Of a DNA stretch of 64,000 bases, positions 8,782 through 18,656 are shown piece after piece; the first letter of the stretch is position 1, and each line of letters starts with the position of its first letter. The DNA comes from Methylomonas sp. AM2-LC (lineage in GTDB: Bacteria > Pseudomonadota > Gammaproteobacteria > Methylococcales > Methylomonadaceae): assembly GCF_039904985.1 (NCBI RefSeq), contig NZ_CP157005.1:3739501-3803500 (forward strand), written 5' to 3'. The position numbers and the translations under genes are program-made. The notes under the pieces are model-generated. The model did not search any database, had not been told where the DNA came from, and was given only the letters and a program-made list of their open reading frames with translations.

Positions 8782-10590
8782 TTAAAGGGCGAACACCATC
8801 ACACCACCACCCATTTGCGTATAATGTGCCAGCTCTTTAAAGGCACCTACTGCACCCAAACCCGCTGTTGGATCGGCCAAATCGAACACCAGACCGACAC
8901 CCGGCCAGCCACCGACACCATAATAAATAGCAACATATTGCTTATTATTGTGTTTATAGGTAATGGGGTGACCAATCACACCGGAAGGCAGTTTAAATTT
9001 CCATAGTTCCTCTCCAGTGCGGGTATTACGCGCCTTGATATATCCATCCAGCGTTCCATAGAACAACAAATCTCCGGCAGTGGCTGTGGTTCCACCCCAT
9101 ACCGCAAATTTTTCCTGAACTTCCCACTCTATCTGTCCAGTGACCGAATTCATGGCTTTAACTTGACCCAGTGTGCCTTTTGGCCCTGGATACATATTTA
9201 GAGTAGCGCCAACAAAAAACTGACCGGCACGATAAGGCAGCATGAAAGGTTCCCAGTCCATACAGATATGGTTGGTTCCCATAAAGAACAGTTTTTTCTC
9301 AGGATCATAAGATTCGATACCCTGATTGTGATATCCCATAGCTGATGGACAAATGCCGGTTGCTTGATGATCCATGTGTGTCGAATACTCAGGATCGCGT
9401 ATGGGTAGACCCGTTTTTAGATCGACTTTTTTCACCCAGTTGACCGTATCATCAATCTTAAAGGCATTAACCAGGGTACCGTCTTCGCGATTTAAGGTAT
9501 AGACCAAACCATTACGATCAGGGTGAGTCAATAACTTGGTCAATTTACCGTTAACTAATTGTTCGGACAGCCCCATATAGTTAACACCGGCATAATCCCA
9601 CTCATCATGCGGGGTTTTTTGATAGCCGAATTTAGCTTCGCCAGTATTAACATCACGTCCCCAGATGGTCATGGTCCATTTATTATCGCCAGGACGCATG
9701 GTCTCGTTCCATGGCGCAGGATTGCCAGAACCGTAGTAGAGCATTTCCAAATCGCTATCATAGGCATACCAACCCCAGTTGGTACCTCCGCCTATTTTCC
9801 AGGCATCACCTTCCCAGGTTTTCTGACCCAGCCCAAATTGACCATAATGCGGGTTTGCACTATTAAAGTTTTTGGCTAGCTTTAAATCTTCATCTGGACC
9901 TGTTGCATAAACGCGCCAAGCTTGTTTACCGTCTTTAATATCGTAGGCCGTCGCATAGCCACGTACGCCTAGCTCTGCGCCTGCACTACCAATAATCACT
10001 TTGTCTTTAACAACAAAAGGCGCGCCTGTTAGGGTTGAGCCCATGGCGATATCGGAGTTTTCCATTTTCCATAACAGCTCACCGGTTTTGGCATTAAGCG
10101 CCACAACATGTCCATCCAACTGATTTAAAAAAATAGTCGCAGGATAATTCTTACCTGCTGGTGCATAAGCCAAACCACGATTAACCACATCACAACAGGC
10201 CACGGCTCGTGCTGCGGGGTTTTGTTTAGGCTTGAATTGCCAAAGAATTTTATCCGGCTGATTTAAATCCAAGGCAAATACATTATTCGGATATGGCGTA
10301 TGGACATACATAATGCCGTCAACGACTAGCGGCCCACCTTCGTGACCATTTAAAACACCCGTTGAAAATGACCAGACTGGTTTTAGATTTTTAACGTTAT
10401 TGGCGTTGATATCGATCATTTCGCTGTAATGAGTCGAACCATAATCTTTAGTCTGCATAACCCAGTTTGTATTTTGTTTGGATAGCTGCTCCAGCTCCTT
10501 GTTTGCATGCGCCGTTTGCGACACAGCCAAAATACCGCCCGCTACCAATACCGCAGTCCTCCATGTCCCGCGCAAATTTTGTTGTTGCAT
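8782..10590 (-). CDS. mxaF: MxaF, PQQ-dependent methanol dehydrogenase large subunit (calcium type)
   Basis: 602 residues, oxidising methanol to formaldehyde in the periplasm. A signal peptide ends SQTAHA (cut after residue 29). The adjacent cysteines C132-C133 (103-104 in the mature protein) form the PQQ-facing disulfide. The catalytic aspartate is D332 (D303 mature) in DEWDYAGVN. Two residues on is alanine (A334), where lanthanide-dependent XoxF enzymes have aspartate, so this is the calcium enzyme. Repeated W-motif propeller blades fill the rest. A strong GGAGG lies eight to twelve bases before the ATG. It heads the mxa operon and is divergent from mxaB. Confidence 0.98.
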   Translation of the reverse strand: MQQQNLRGTWRTAVLVAGGILAVSQTAHANKELEQLSKQNTNWVMQTKDYGSTHYSEMIDINANNVKNLKPVWSFSTGVLNGHEGGPLVVDGIMYVHTPYPNNVFALDLNQPDKILWQFKPKQNPAARAVACCDVVNRGLAYAPAGKNYPATIFLNQLDGHVVALNAKTGELLWKMENSDIAMGSTLTGAPFVVKDKVIIGSAGAELGVRGYATAYDIKDGKQAWRVYATGPDEDLKLAKNFNSANPHYGQFGLGQKTWEGDAWKIGGGTNWGWYAYDSDLEMLYYGSGNPAPWNETMRPGDNKWTMTIWGRDVNTGEAKFGYQKTPHDEWDYAGVNYMGLSEQLVNGKLTKLLTHPDRNGLVYTLNREDGTLVNAFKIDDTVNWVKKVDLKTGLPIRDPEYSTHMDHQATGICPSAMGYHNQGIESYDPEKKLFFMGTNHICMDWEPFMLPYRAGQFFVGATLNMYPGPKGTLGQVKAMNSVTGQIEWEVQEKFAVWGGTTATAGDLLFYGTLDGYIKARNTRTGEELWKFKLPSGVIGHPITYKHNNKQYVAIYYGVGGWPGVGLVFDLADPTAGLGAVGAFKELAHYTQMGGGVMVFAL

Positions 10591-10945
10591 GTTTCCTCCA
10601 GTTTTTTTGCTTTATTAATTGGCGCAACGCTACAGACCGAAAATTTCTTTGTTAATCCAGCATTCTTGATCAAACAGCATCAACAATTACCAGTCTGCAA
10701 CGCTACGCACTGCCGGGCATTTTAAAGAAACAGCCACATCGAACGTTACGGAATAAGCCACGAAAATCACGGGAAAATAGGCAAAAATAGCCGGGAAAAT
10801 TACCCGCATAGGCTTGAGAGGCCCGCTATAAATCAGGAAATAATCCTACGCATTACGTGTTGAAATAGAAGGATCATAAAAAAGTACAATCTAAGCATTT
10901 GGCTTGGATATAAAAAATGACATCACCAGTAGATGAGGAGTTTTT
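10591..10945. promoter_or_regulatory. mxaF/mxaB divergent control region with a 10-bp direct repeat
   Basis: This 355-base gap holds the leaders of mxaF (minus) and mxaB (plus). GCAACGCTAC occurs twice in the same orientation, at 10624-10633 and 10697-10706, exactly 73 bases apart (about seven helical turns). They are possible sites for MxaB or another regulator of the methanol dehydrogenase switch. A ribosome-binding GAGGAG (10935-10940) precedes the GTG of mxaB. I could not assign -35/-10 boxes with confidence. Confidence 0.5.
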
Positions 10946-11593
10946 GTGTCAAATAAAATCAGCGTTTTATTAGTTGACGACCACGCCGTGGTTCGGACTG
11001 GATATAAAACCTATCTTTCCCTTTCGGACCGAATTGGTGAAATTTTTGAAGCCGACCGCGGCGAAATTGCCTGCCAAATTTATTCTAAGTTTTTGCCAGA
11101 TATTGTGGTCATGGATTTATCAATGCCTGGATTGGGCGGATTTGAAAGCATCCGCAGACTAATTAATCAGTACAGTAAATGTAAAATTCTAGTGTTTAGC
11201 ATCCATTACGAACTCGTCTATGTGTCACGCGCAATAAAAGCGGGTGCCAAAGGCTACATTACTAAAAACAATGCGCCGGAAACGCTGGTATCGGCGGTAT
11301 GTACCATTGCCGAAGGCGGCACCTATATCGAACCGGAAATTGCTCAAAAACTGGCTGTGAATATGGCAAGCGATCAGGATGAAGCGGCTAAAATTAAGTC
11401 TCTTTCTCCACGCGAGTTTGATATTTTCTGTTTACTGGCAAACGGCTTATCCAGTAAAGAAGCTGCTGAAAAACTGTGCTTAAGCTATAAAACTGTCAGT
11501 AATCACAGCACATCCATTAAGGAAAAACTGGACATTAAAACCATGTCTGAATTGACACTTTTGGCCAGCCGTCAAGGTATCATTTCCATCTAA
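10946..11593 (+). CDS. mxaB: MxaB, LuxR/NarL-type response regulator of methanol oxidation
   Basis: 215 residues. An N-terminal receiver domain has the acidic pair D11-D12 and phospho-acceptor D57 (DIVVMDLSMPG). A C-terminal LuxR-type helix-turn-helix follows (about 148-205: LSPREFDIFCLLANGLSSKEAA). MxaB is a known regulator of mxa genes, and here it sits back to back with mxaF. The start is a GTG with GAGGAG five bases upstream. Its likely partner is MxaY, whose HisKA_3 type matches NarL-family regulators. Confidence 0.9.
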   Translation: MSNKISVLLVDDHAVVRTGYKTYLSLSDRIGEIFEADRGEIACQIYSKFLPDIVVMDLSMPGLGGFESIRRLINQYSKCKILVFSIHYELVYVSRAIKAGAKGYITKNNAPETLVSAVCTIAEGGTYIEPEIAQKLAVNMASDQDEAAKIKSLSPREFDIFCLLANGLSSKEAAEKLCLSYKTVSNHSTSIKEKLDIKTMSELTLLASRQGIISI

Positions 11594-11657
11594 CAGATGT
11601 CTCGAGGGGGTTAATCTAAAACTTATGGAAAGGAGTGCGGATACTTTGTTCGCGGTT

Positions 11658-11683
11658 GAACAGGTTGGTTTCCCAACCTGTTC
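11658..11683. terminator. Perfect hairpin between convergent mxaB and mxaD
   Basis: GAACAGGTTGG (11658-11668) pairs perfectly with CCAACCTGTTC (11673-11683) across a four-base loop. The position between two converging genes fits a bidirectional terminator. There is no strong T-run on either side, so termination efficiency is uncertain. Confidence 0.6.
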
Positions 11684-11706
11684 GAACAGCTCTTTCCTAT
11701 ATAAAA

Positions 11707-12231
11707 CTACTCAAGTTTAGTTTTCAGACCGTTCAAACCATTTTTAAAATATTGCGTCACCGCCTTAACCGCAGATTCATCATTCAAGTTATCCGGCGGT
11801 GTATTTCCGGTATCGCCACGGTAGAATCGACTTTTTAAAGTCACCAGACTGCTTTCCGGTGTATCACCATGCACCACCTTTAACTGAACTGAATAGGAAC
11901 TGGTCGGAAAAGCTTTAGTGTTTTCAGTTTTTAACCGAAAACTATATTCGTGTTCCTGTTCACTGTAATAATCCAATTCTTCAACCAGTGATTCGTTATT
12001 TTGGAACGTTAGAGTGCGTTTTCCACCAGACTCGTTCTTGCCATCCCCTACACTATTTTTAAGATCGGGATGCCAATTTACAATCGCATCAAACTGCTTC
12101 AAAACTTGCCAGACTTTTGCAACAGGGGCATGAATGGTAATTGATTCTATAGCCTTTTGCGGTGTGGGGCCATGGGCAAAACCCGGTAAAGAAACCAATA
12201 ATAGTCCAAAAAACAGTGTGATATAACGCAT
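11707..12231 (-). CDS. mxaD: MxaD, periplasmic SRPBCC-family protein of methanol oxidation
   Basis: 174 residues. A signal peptide (about 1-19, ending LPGFA) is followed by an SRPBCC/polyketide-cyclase-like fold (ESITIHAPVAKVWQVLKQFDAIVNWHPD). MxaD is known to influence the interaction between methanol dehydrogenase and cytochrome cL. Here it is detached from the main operon, lying 226 bases downstream of mxaY on the same strand and converging on mxaB. The intervening bases show no convincing gene. Confidence 0.88.
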   Translation of the reverse strand: MRYITLFFGLLLVSLPGFAHGPTPQKAIESITIHAPVAKVWQVLKQFDAIVNWHPDLKNSVGDGKNESGGKRTLTFQNNESLVEELDYYSEQEHEYSFRLKTENTKAFPTSSYSVQLKVVHGDTPESSLVTLKSRFYRGDTGNTPPDNLNDESAVKAVTQYFKNGLNGLKTKLE

Positions 12232-12457
12232 ATGGATACCTTAAAAAAACGCATATTATCGACCCTGCCAGCGCGGGTGTATTGGGAAAATATCCTGTAA
12301 ATACATAGGTTAATTACACTATTGTTATTATTTAAAATGTTTAGATTGATTGCGAGTATTCTCACTGGACTAAAATAGGTACAAAGCTGTGCTAACCAAC
12401 GGGCGGCAAATTCGCGTTCAATACCATCAACATCAGGTTGATTTTTAATTTTATGGT

Positions 12458-13771
12458 TCATACCACTGGCACCCAGGCGGATATCGACATACCTTCACCG
12501 GGTTGTGAGCGGCAAAGGATTTCACCATTCAGTGATTTGATACGTTCCTTCATTCCCAACAAACCAAAACCACGATTTATTTTGCTAAAGTCGCAGCCCT
12601 TCCCGTCGTCCTGAATTCTGAGTTGCAGCTGCGCATGTGGACTATCCAACAGCTCCAAATCGATATTGACATGCTGTGCTTGTGAATGTCGAATGACATT
12701 GGTTAAACATTCCTGTATTACTCTAAATACATGAATAGTGATAGATTTATCAATGTAGTCAACCTCATCACCACAATTTATGGTCAGTTCAAGCTCCGGA
12801 TTGCGTTCTGCCCAATGGTTGACCAAGTCTTCTAGCGTCGCTTTCAAGCCCAACTCGGTCAATACCAAAGGATGCAGTTGCTGCATCATAGAACGTACAA
12901 CAGTCATCAGATGATCGCAGACTTCCGTGATAGAAATAGAGATTTTGCGGGTATCGGCTTTTTGATGCGCGGCCGTAACCGCCATCACTTTGATGGCGGT
13001 TAACGATTGACCGAACTCATCATGTAGTTCTTGAGAGAGCCGTTGCCGCTCATCTTCCTGTATGGCCAAGGAATGCTGAGTCAAGGCTCGATTTTCTTGA
13101 CGGGTTTTCTCCAGCTCCACCATCATGTGATTAACGGCTTTAGCGATATTATCGAATTCCTCAACAGCAAAGGTGGGTAGCTTATGCTGATATTGACCGG
13201 ATTCAATACCGCGCAAGGCATCAACAATAACGGCGATGGATTTTAACGATTTATTAAAGACCAGATTAACCGCTGCAAAAGTCAGCAGGGTTAACAGCAA
13301 AATCGAAGCAAAAAACTCCACACTTTCCTGCCAGACTTCCGTTATTTCATCCAGTGGCTGAGCTTGGATTATTAAATTAAGTACTTTACCATCCTTGGTT
13401 TTAAGCTGATGTTCTACCTTAGGGTAATTCTCTTGCACCAAACGAATATACCAGGCGGGAGGCATTTCTTCTGGATTACTGGGCTGATGGTCGCCGGTAA
13501 ATTGAATAAGCTGCCCATCTGGCTTTTGCAGTTGTATACTGAGATGACGGGTTTCTTGTAAAACGCGAAGATGCGATAAATCATCCACTTGCTGAAAAAC
13601 AGGTGCATCAGCAATACCTAAGGTAATCAACTGTAGCGCTAAATGAATCGAAGCTTCGACTTCTTTATCGACCGACTGCCTAGCCTGCCAAATAGCTATA
13701 GCTCCGCCCAACACCACCATGCACAGCGAAGAAATTAGAATGCGGTAGATAATCTGATGTCGAAGGCTCAT
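12458..13771 (-). CDS. mxaY: MxaY, sensor histidine kinase of the methanol dehydrogenase switch
   Basis: 437 residues from the ATG (MSLRHQIIYR); a TTG five codons upstream is less likely. Two membrane segments (about 8-28 and 150-170) bound a periplasmic sensor region. A HAMP segment, a HisKA_3 dimerisation helix with phospho-histidine in QELHDEFGQSLTAI, and a HATPase domain (IQDDGKGCDF) follow. In methanotrophs such as Methylotuvimicrobium, MxaY controls the lanthanide-dependent change between MxaF and XoxF. The pairing with MxaB is inferred from proximity and kinase type. Confidence 0.88.
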   Translation of the reverse strand: MSLRHQIIYRILISSLCMVVLGGAIAIWQARQSVDKEVEASIHLALQLITLGIADAPVFQQVDDLSHLRVLQETRHLSIQLQKPDGQLIQFTGDHQPSNPEEMPPAWYIRLVQENYPKVEHQLKTKDGKVLNLIIQAQPLDEITEVWQESVEFFASILLLTLLTFAAVNLVFNKSLKSIAVIVDALRGIESGQYQHKLPTFAVEEFDNIAKAVNHMMVELEKTRQENRALTQHSLAIQEDERQRLSQELHDEFGQSLTAIKVMAVTAAHQKADTRKISISITEVCDHLMTVVRSMMQQLHPLVLTELGLKATLEDLVNHWAERNPELELTINCGDEVDYIDKSITIHVFRVIQECLTNVIRHSQAQHVNIDLELLDSPHAQLQLRIQDDGKGCDFSKINRGFGLLGMKERIKSLNGEILCRSQPGEGMSISAWVPVV

Positions 13772-13818
13772 GACAATTGCACACAAAAAAGACTATTATC
13801 AACGCTCAAGCGCCACCT

Positions 13819-13853
13819 CAGCTATAGGAAAATTTCCTTTTCACCTATAGCTG
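13819..13853. repeat. Perfect 10-bp inverted repeat between the TonB receptor gene and mxaY
   Basis: CAGCTATAGG (13819-13828) and CCTATAGCTG (13844-13853) are exact inverted copies around a 15-base loop that itself contains the palindrome GGAAAATTTCC. The element lies about 48 bases upstream of the mxaY ATG. It may be a hairpin terminating the receptor transcript or an operator for mxaY; no T-run follows on either strand. Confidence 0.6.
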
Positions 13854-13919
13854 CCTGGAACGACTATCTAAAAGACTAAACGCTAAGCTATTATTTTTAA
13901 GAAATGCAGGCGCGATGAA

Positions 13920-16340
13920 TTAGTTCCATTGGATACGCACCCCTGCATAACCGGTGGCAACCGACCCTGGCCCCTGAAACTGTGTTGGCTGCCCCAGATA
14001 GACATTACTTCCCATTTGCCCAAAAGAAGCGTAGTGATTATCAAGCACGTTTCGACCCATTGCAAACAATTCAATATTTTTGGTCAGTACATAACGGCTA
14101 TTCAAGTTAAGCACAGTATAGTCTGGTATTTGCGGGTAAATATTCATATCATCCCCGCGGGCGTATTGGCTGGATGTATATTGCATATCGCTACCCAGGA
14201 AAAAGTTTTTGAAAAACTCATATTCCGCACCAAATTTTAGGGTATTCTGAGGAATGCCAGGAATTTTATTACCCGCAACAACGGTTTCTGCACCATTGCT
14301 CTGAGAATATGCATTATTTAATAACGTGGCTGATTGATAAGTGGCATCCACAAAACCATAGCTGACATACCAATTTAAACTGTCAAGCAGCAATCCGCTC
14401 AAACCAAGTTCTAAACCTTGCCGTCTAGTTTTATCCACATTGGCAAAATAACCCTGTCCACTATTTGAAACACTCTGGAACAAAATATCATTGGTATTGA
14501 TAGTCTGATAAATGGCAAAATTCCATTTCAATGCTGCACTAAATTTCCCACGCATACCAGCTTCCAGGGTATGTGAAACCACCGCCTTTAGCGTAGGCGG
14601 ATCAGAAGCCATGCTGTTGGGTAGATTGCAGGCAACATTTGGATTTGAACAGCCCATTTCAATGGCAGTAGGGGCACGAAAACCTTCGTTATAATTGAAA
14701 TACGTTGTAAATTCTTTCATTGGATTATCCAATGATAACGCGTCAAAAGGATTAAAAGTAACACCCGCAGAAGGATTGATGCGCTGATAGTGTGAATTAC
14801 TGCCCAGATAGGCTTGATCACTGGGTTGATTAAGTTGATCGGTATTTTTAATTTGCGCCTGGATCCAGTTCAAAGCCGCATTAACATGTAACCAGTCGTA
14901 AACCGAAAACGTATTCGTTGCAAACACATTTGAATAAGCGTTTTCTCCTATCAACATCGCTTGAGGTGAAAAAGGCGTAACACCTAACTCATACAATGAC
15001 GGTGTAAATACTGCAAGCTGACTCGCTTCATAGAATTTTGTCCTACCATAGTTGTACCCTCCCCCAACAACAAACTGATTTTCGTGCTGCCCAACTTTAT
15101 AATCTGAGGTCAATTGTAAGTTAATGCCGGTTCCATTCTGCCTGGTACGAGTGGCAACAAAAGAGCCTGGAACTGTGGGATTGGACTGAGTGGCATCGTT
15201 TGAGTTTGGACAAGAAGTCAATGTATTCCAATTATCACAACTATCATTGGTATTACTGTTCAAGCTGTAACTGTCATTATTGCGATTGTAGACATTGCCA
15301 CTCAATTGCAATGCATCCGTAAAGCGATGATTGCCTTTCAGATTAACAAAATACATCGTATTTTTAGTAACATCTGGCGCTGTGTAAATTGATGACCAAT
15401 TCTGCTGCAACATTTCCACTGGTGTAGGGCCAACACCTTGCATATTATTACCCGCATAGGTAAAAGATAAATCCAGGTCGGTTTTATCGTCTTCCCAACC
15501 CACTTTACCAAATCCTTGGTTAACACTGGTGGGTGAAAATGGACGCCAACCAGCATCTTCAAAAATATTACCGGCAAAATACCAATCGAATTTATCGTGA
15601 AAACCGCCTATTTCTGCCTGATAAGCTTGTCGACCATAGGCACCGCCATTGGCTTGCGCTTTAAAACCGGGATGACTGAAACCACTTTTTGTTTTTAATG
15701 ATAATGCTCCACCCAAGGTGTTCAAACCAAATAAGGGATTGGATCCGGGGATAACTTCCATATTGGCTATTGCCACTTGAGGAATTAAATCCCAATTAAC
15801 GGTATCTCCAAAGGCTTCATTTACCCGCACGCCATCTTGGTATACTGAAAGTCCTATTGGTGTGCCAAGCAAAGGCGATGCTGTAAACCCCCTGTAGGTA
15901 ACATCTGGCTGATAAGGGTTGTTTTGAGTATCGTTAATATTGACACTTGCCAAACGACGATTCATAAAGTCTGATATTGCAATGGCTTCGTGCCGATTGA
16001 TTTCCTCATCCTCAGCAGATTGCACATTACCGGAAATTTTCTTCAAACCCAGACCTGTAGCTCCCAATGGGGTTGTGCTAACCACTTCAACTTCGGGTAG
16101 CTCAAAGGCATCGATAGGCTGCGTATGTACCTGAGTAGGTGTATTGTCGGTATTTAGCTTGCTGGATTCTGCTGTCGGTGTTGTCTCTGCTTGATCAGAA
16201 GCAGAAAAAAAACCATCAAAAATTGAGAGCCGTTTAGAGGTAGATACTTTGGCATCCGTTTCTGCATAGCCTGGCACTGCGATTAGAGAAAAAGGTAAAA
16301 CTGCCAACAACAGCCGTTTACGGTAAGGAGGAAGAGACAT
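13920..16340 (-). CDS. TonB-dependent outer-membrane receptor beside mxaY
   Basis: 806 residues. A signal peptide ends VPGYA; a TonB-box-like LPEVEVVSTTP lies near residues 80-90. A plug domain follows (DFMNRRLASVNIND...YQDGVRVNEAFGDTVNWDLIP), then a beta-barrel ending in GYAGVRIQWN with aromatic character near the C-terminus. Such receptors import scarce ligands using TonB energy. It lies upstream of mxaY on the same strand, which suggests cargo linked to methanol oxidation, either a chelated lanthanide (as proposed for LanA in methanotrophs) or PQQ. The ligand is inference; the sequence shows only the receptor family. Confidence 0.85.
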   Translation of the reverse strand: MSLPPYRKRLLLAVLPFSLIAVPGYAETDAKVSTSKRLSIFDGFFSASDQAETTPTAESSKLNTDNTPTQVHTQPIDAFELPEVEVVSTTPLGATGLGLKKISGNVQSAEDEEINRHEAIAISDFMNRRLASVNINDTQNNPYQPDVTYRGFTASPLLGTPIGLSVYQDGVRVNEAFGDTVNWDLIPQVAIANMEVIPGSNPLFGLNTLGGALSLKTKSGFSHPGFKAQANGGAYGRQAYQAEIGGFHDKFDWYFAGNIFEDAGWRPFSPTSVNQGFGKVGWEDDKTDLDLSFTYAGNNMQGVGPTPVEMLQQNWSSIYTAPDVTKNTMYFVNLKGNHRFTDALQLSGNVYNRNNDSYSLNSNTNDSCDNWNTLTSCPNSNDATQSNPTVPGSFVATRTRQNGTGINLQLTSDYKVGQHENQFVVGGGYNYGRTKFYEASQLAVFTPSLYELGVTPFSPQAMLIGENAYSNVFATNTFSVYDWLHVNAALNWIQAQIKNTDQLNQPSDQAYLGSNSHYQRINPSAGVTFNPFDALSLDNPMKEFTTYFNYNEGFRAPTAIEMGCSNPNVACNLPNSMASDPPTLKAVVSHTLEAGMRGKFSAALKWNFAIYQTINTNDILFQSVSNSGQGYFANVDKTRRQGLELGLSGLLLDSLNWYVSYGFVDATYQSATLLNNAYSQSNGAETVVAGNKIPGIPQNTLKFGAEYEFFKNFFLGSDMQYTSSQYARGDDMNIYPQIPDYTVLNLNSRYVLTKNIELFAMGRNVLDNHYASFGQMGSNVYLGQPTQFQGPGSVATGYAGVRIQWN

Positions 16341-16776
16341 AAGAAGGACCTAAATTATTTAAAATTACGCTCATGTCATTCTATGTATTTTTGTTTAGGA
16401 ATTTTTCCTGATTTTTTCTGCATGACCGTTACGTTTCAGATAAAAATCCTAAAAACACTTTATATTCCGCATAAATTTCGCTGTATTTAAAGAAGCTTCT
16501 CACCTTATATCTCAGTCAAGCTGGCTTTATCAGCATAGCTATTAAGTTAGTTTTTGAGAGCCTTGAGTACACACTTAACCATCTAGCTATAGAGCATGCT
16601 TTGCAAAAAAATCGTCCAATGTCGTGTTGTCATTATTACTCGTTAAAAATTGTATAAATATTAGAAAATACTAATTAAGTTATTGATATACAATATTTAA
16701 ACTGTAATAAAAAATAATTATCCTAAACACAATTTTTGTGATAGTATTCAAAAAAATGCCTCTTGGGGAACTATTC
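16341..16776. other. Divergent intergenic region, AT-rich, no gene seen
   Basis: This region of about 436 bases separates the TonB receptor gene (minus) and the PEP-CTERM gene (plus). It is AT-rich towards 16620-16740. It contains the palindrome AGAAGCTTCT (16491-16500). GGGGAA at 16765-16770 is the ribosome-binding site of the PEP-CTERM gene. I see no RNA gene or convincing open frame. Confidence 0.5.
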
Positions 16777-17406
16777 ATGAAAACCCGTTATCTAGCTGGA
16801 CTCGTTAGTTTATTACTATTTTCCACTCAAGCTGCATTAGCGAACAGCACCAGTTTTACAGGAAACTTTGCACAGGACGACAATGTGCAGTTTTTTACTT
16901 TTTCTATCTCAGCACCTACCGATGTTACTTTCAATACCCTCTCTTATGCGGGTGGTGTTAACGCAGCCGGAACCACCATTGCTGCGGGCGGATTTCTACC
17001 TATATTAACCTTATGGGATGCGGCTGGAATAAATGTAGCGAGTTATTCCACAAATGGTGACATTAGTTTCACTCAAGATTTAACGGTAGCCGGTTCCTAT
17101 ATTCTGGCATTAACCGAATACAATAATCAGGCGTTGGGCGATTTACCCAATGGTGCTTTAGACCCTACACAGTTTACAGAGTCTGGACAGGGCAATTTCA
17201 CAGTTCCACAGTTTAGTAATACACCGGGTATCCCTGGGGCATTCATTGCGCCGGATGGTTCGCAACGCACTAGTGTCTGGGCAGTGGATATCAGCAGCCC
17301 TAATCCTGTTATAACAACAGGCAGTGTCCCCGAACCCGAGACATTATATCTGCTAATGACTGGTATCGGCTTAGTAGGTATCTTTACGCGTAGAAAAAAT
17401 CGGTAA
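16777..17406 (+). CDS. PEP-CTERM sorting-domain exported protein
   Basis: 209 residues from an ATG preceded by GGGGAA at good spacing; an upstream start at 16738 is less likely. A signal peptide (MKTRYLAG...ALA) precedes a beta-rich domain with DUF/DVUN-like features (FSISAPTDVTFNTLSYAGG). The C-terminus has a classical sorting tail: SVPEPETLYLLMTGIGLVG followed by RRKNR. PEP-CTERM proteins are processed by exosortase and placed on the surface or in extracellular polysaccharide. It is followed by other exported proteins on the same strand. Confidence 0.88.
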   Translation: MKTRYLAGLVSLLLFSTQAALANSTSFTGNFAQDDNVQFFTFSISAPTDVTFNTLSYAGGVNAAGTTIAAGGFLPILTLWDAAGINVASYSTNGDISFTQDLTVAGSYILALTEYNNQALGDLPNGALDPTQFTESGQGNFTVPQFSNTPGIPGAFIAPDGSQRTSVWAVDISSPNPVITTGSVPEPETLYLLMTGIGLVGIFTRRKNR

Positions 17407-17525
17407 TAAATCGACTGTTTTGTTTTCCAGTGTCGCGTAACGCTGGTGGCACCTAAGCCTTAACGGGTCAGGGCAAAAATTTTACGCCTTTTTTCTTTTA
17501 AACCCTGTTAGTTTTAGGAGCCACT

Positions 17526-18536
17526 ATGATCGTAAAACTTAAGCCACTGAGTGCGGCCATTTTTCTGGTCGGATTTACACCCCTTGCAGCCCAGGCTGTG
17601 GATGCGTTACTAACTGCAGATACCTATATTGCTTCTGGCTTTCCAACCAGTAACTACGGAAACTCTGTTAACCTTAAAGTTAATTCCAGCGCAGATGGAC
17701 TTTTGCAATTCGATTTGACAGGCATACCTACCGGTACCACCGCAACTAACATCAGCAAAGCAACTTTATATGTGTGGGTAAACACGGTCACCACACCGGG
17801 CGCTTTGGAAATAAGTCCAGTGACCAGTGCCTGGACTGAACAAACCGTTACTTTTAATTCACCGCCTTCAGTAGGCGCACCTTTGGCGAATGCGGTGCCT
17901 GTTACCCAAACTGCAAACTATATTCTGGTAGACGTTACTGCACAACTAAAAGCTTGGCTTACCAATCCAGCCAGCAATTTTGGTTTACAAGTACAACCAG
18001 ACCCAACTGCACCTAGCACCTCCATCTTGATCGACAGCAAGGAAAACTCTCTTACCAGTCACCCTGCCTTTATTGACATCAGCTTGATAGGCAATGGCCC
18101 TACGGGTGCAAAAGGTGCAACGGGAGGAGTAGGTCCAACAGGGCCGACCGGAGCAACTGGCCCTACCGGACCCACTGGTCCCACTGGTCCCACTGGCCCT
18201 GCCGGCACAAATGGAACTAATGGTACTAATGGCAGCAACGGCGCTCCAGGCGTTACTGGTCCGGCTGGTGCACCCGCCGTTTTTAATGTAGCTGGTGCAC
18301 TACAACCCGCTACTACATTCATCGTTGCTGACACGGTTAACTTCGTAGGTACCAACGTACAGACAGTAACCTTTTCACATAGATTTAGTCCAGGTGTTAC
18401 TCCCGTTTGCACAGTTACACCTGTTTTTCCTGGACACTTAACAGCTGATATTAATAGTGTTAGCAATACTCAGTTGACCATAGAATTAAGTCTGGTAGAT
18501 AACGCTGCGGTTAATTTTATTTGCATAGGAAATTAA
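17526..18536 (+). CDS. DNRLRE-domain protein with a collagen-like Gly-X-Y tail
   Basis: 336 residues. A signal peptide (about 1-24) precedes a DNRLRE-type domain ([54 protein letters not shown]), about 26-188. Twenty uninterrupted Gly-X-Y triplets follow (191-250), rich in GPT then GTN, and then a C-terminal beta-domain with two cysteines. Bacterial collagen-like stretches usually form trimeric stalks of surface proteins. GGAG sits just upstream of the ATG. The tail-collar gene follows 120 bases later, suggesting a shared surface structure. Confidence 0.85.
   Translation: MIVKLKPLSAAIFLVGFTPLAAQAVDALLTADTYIASGFPTSNYGNSVNLKVNSSADGLLQFDLTGIPTGTTATNISKATLYVWVNTVTTPGALEISPVTSAWTEQTVTFNSPPSVGAPLANAVPVTQTANYILVDVTAQLKAWLTNPASNFGLQVQPDPTAPSTSILIDSKENSLTSHPAFIDISLIGNGPTGAKGATGGVGPTGPTGATGPTGPTGPTGPTGPAGTNGTNGTNGSNGAPGVTGPAGAPAVFNVAGALQPATTFIVADTVNFVGTNVQTVTFSHRFSPGVTPVCTVTPVFPGHLTADINSVSNTQLTIELSLVDNAAVNFICIGN
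18096..18275 (+). repeat. Collagen-like Gly-X-Y repeat array (20 triplets)
   Basis: 180 bases encode 20 consecutive Gly-X-Y triplets, GPT units first, then GTN and GSN. The 9-base periodicity makes the DNA prone to slippage. Long antisense frames here are side effects of the periodic codons. Confidence 0.9.
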
Positions 18537-18656
18537 TAAAACAATAGCAATCCAATAGAAGTATCAGTCTAATGGAAGCACCAAGCACCTTAGATTGGCA
18601 CCTCAAAGCACTTAAAACAGGCAACATAAACTAATATTACGATAGAGGTATTCATC

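Noticed and set aside
8782..10590. Methanol dehydrogenase gene as a lanthanide-type xoxF
   Set aside because: The residue two after the catalytic aspartate is alanine, and mxaI is present; both mark a calcium-type MxaF.
12147..12461. 104-codon frame whose ATG overlaps the mxaY stop as ATGA
   Set aside because: The overlap is suggestive, but the frame runs into mxaD in another phase, has no family signature and its composition looks non-coding.
18059..18466. Antisense frame of 135 codons over the collagen-like region
   Set aside because: It is the mirror of Gly-X-Y codons (proline/valine/glycine-rich) and has no independent support.
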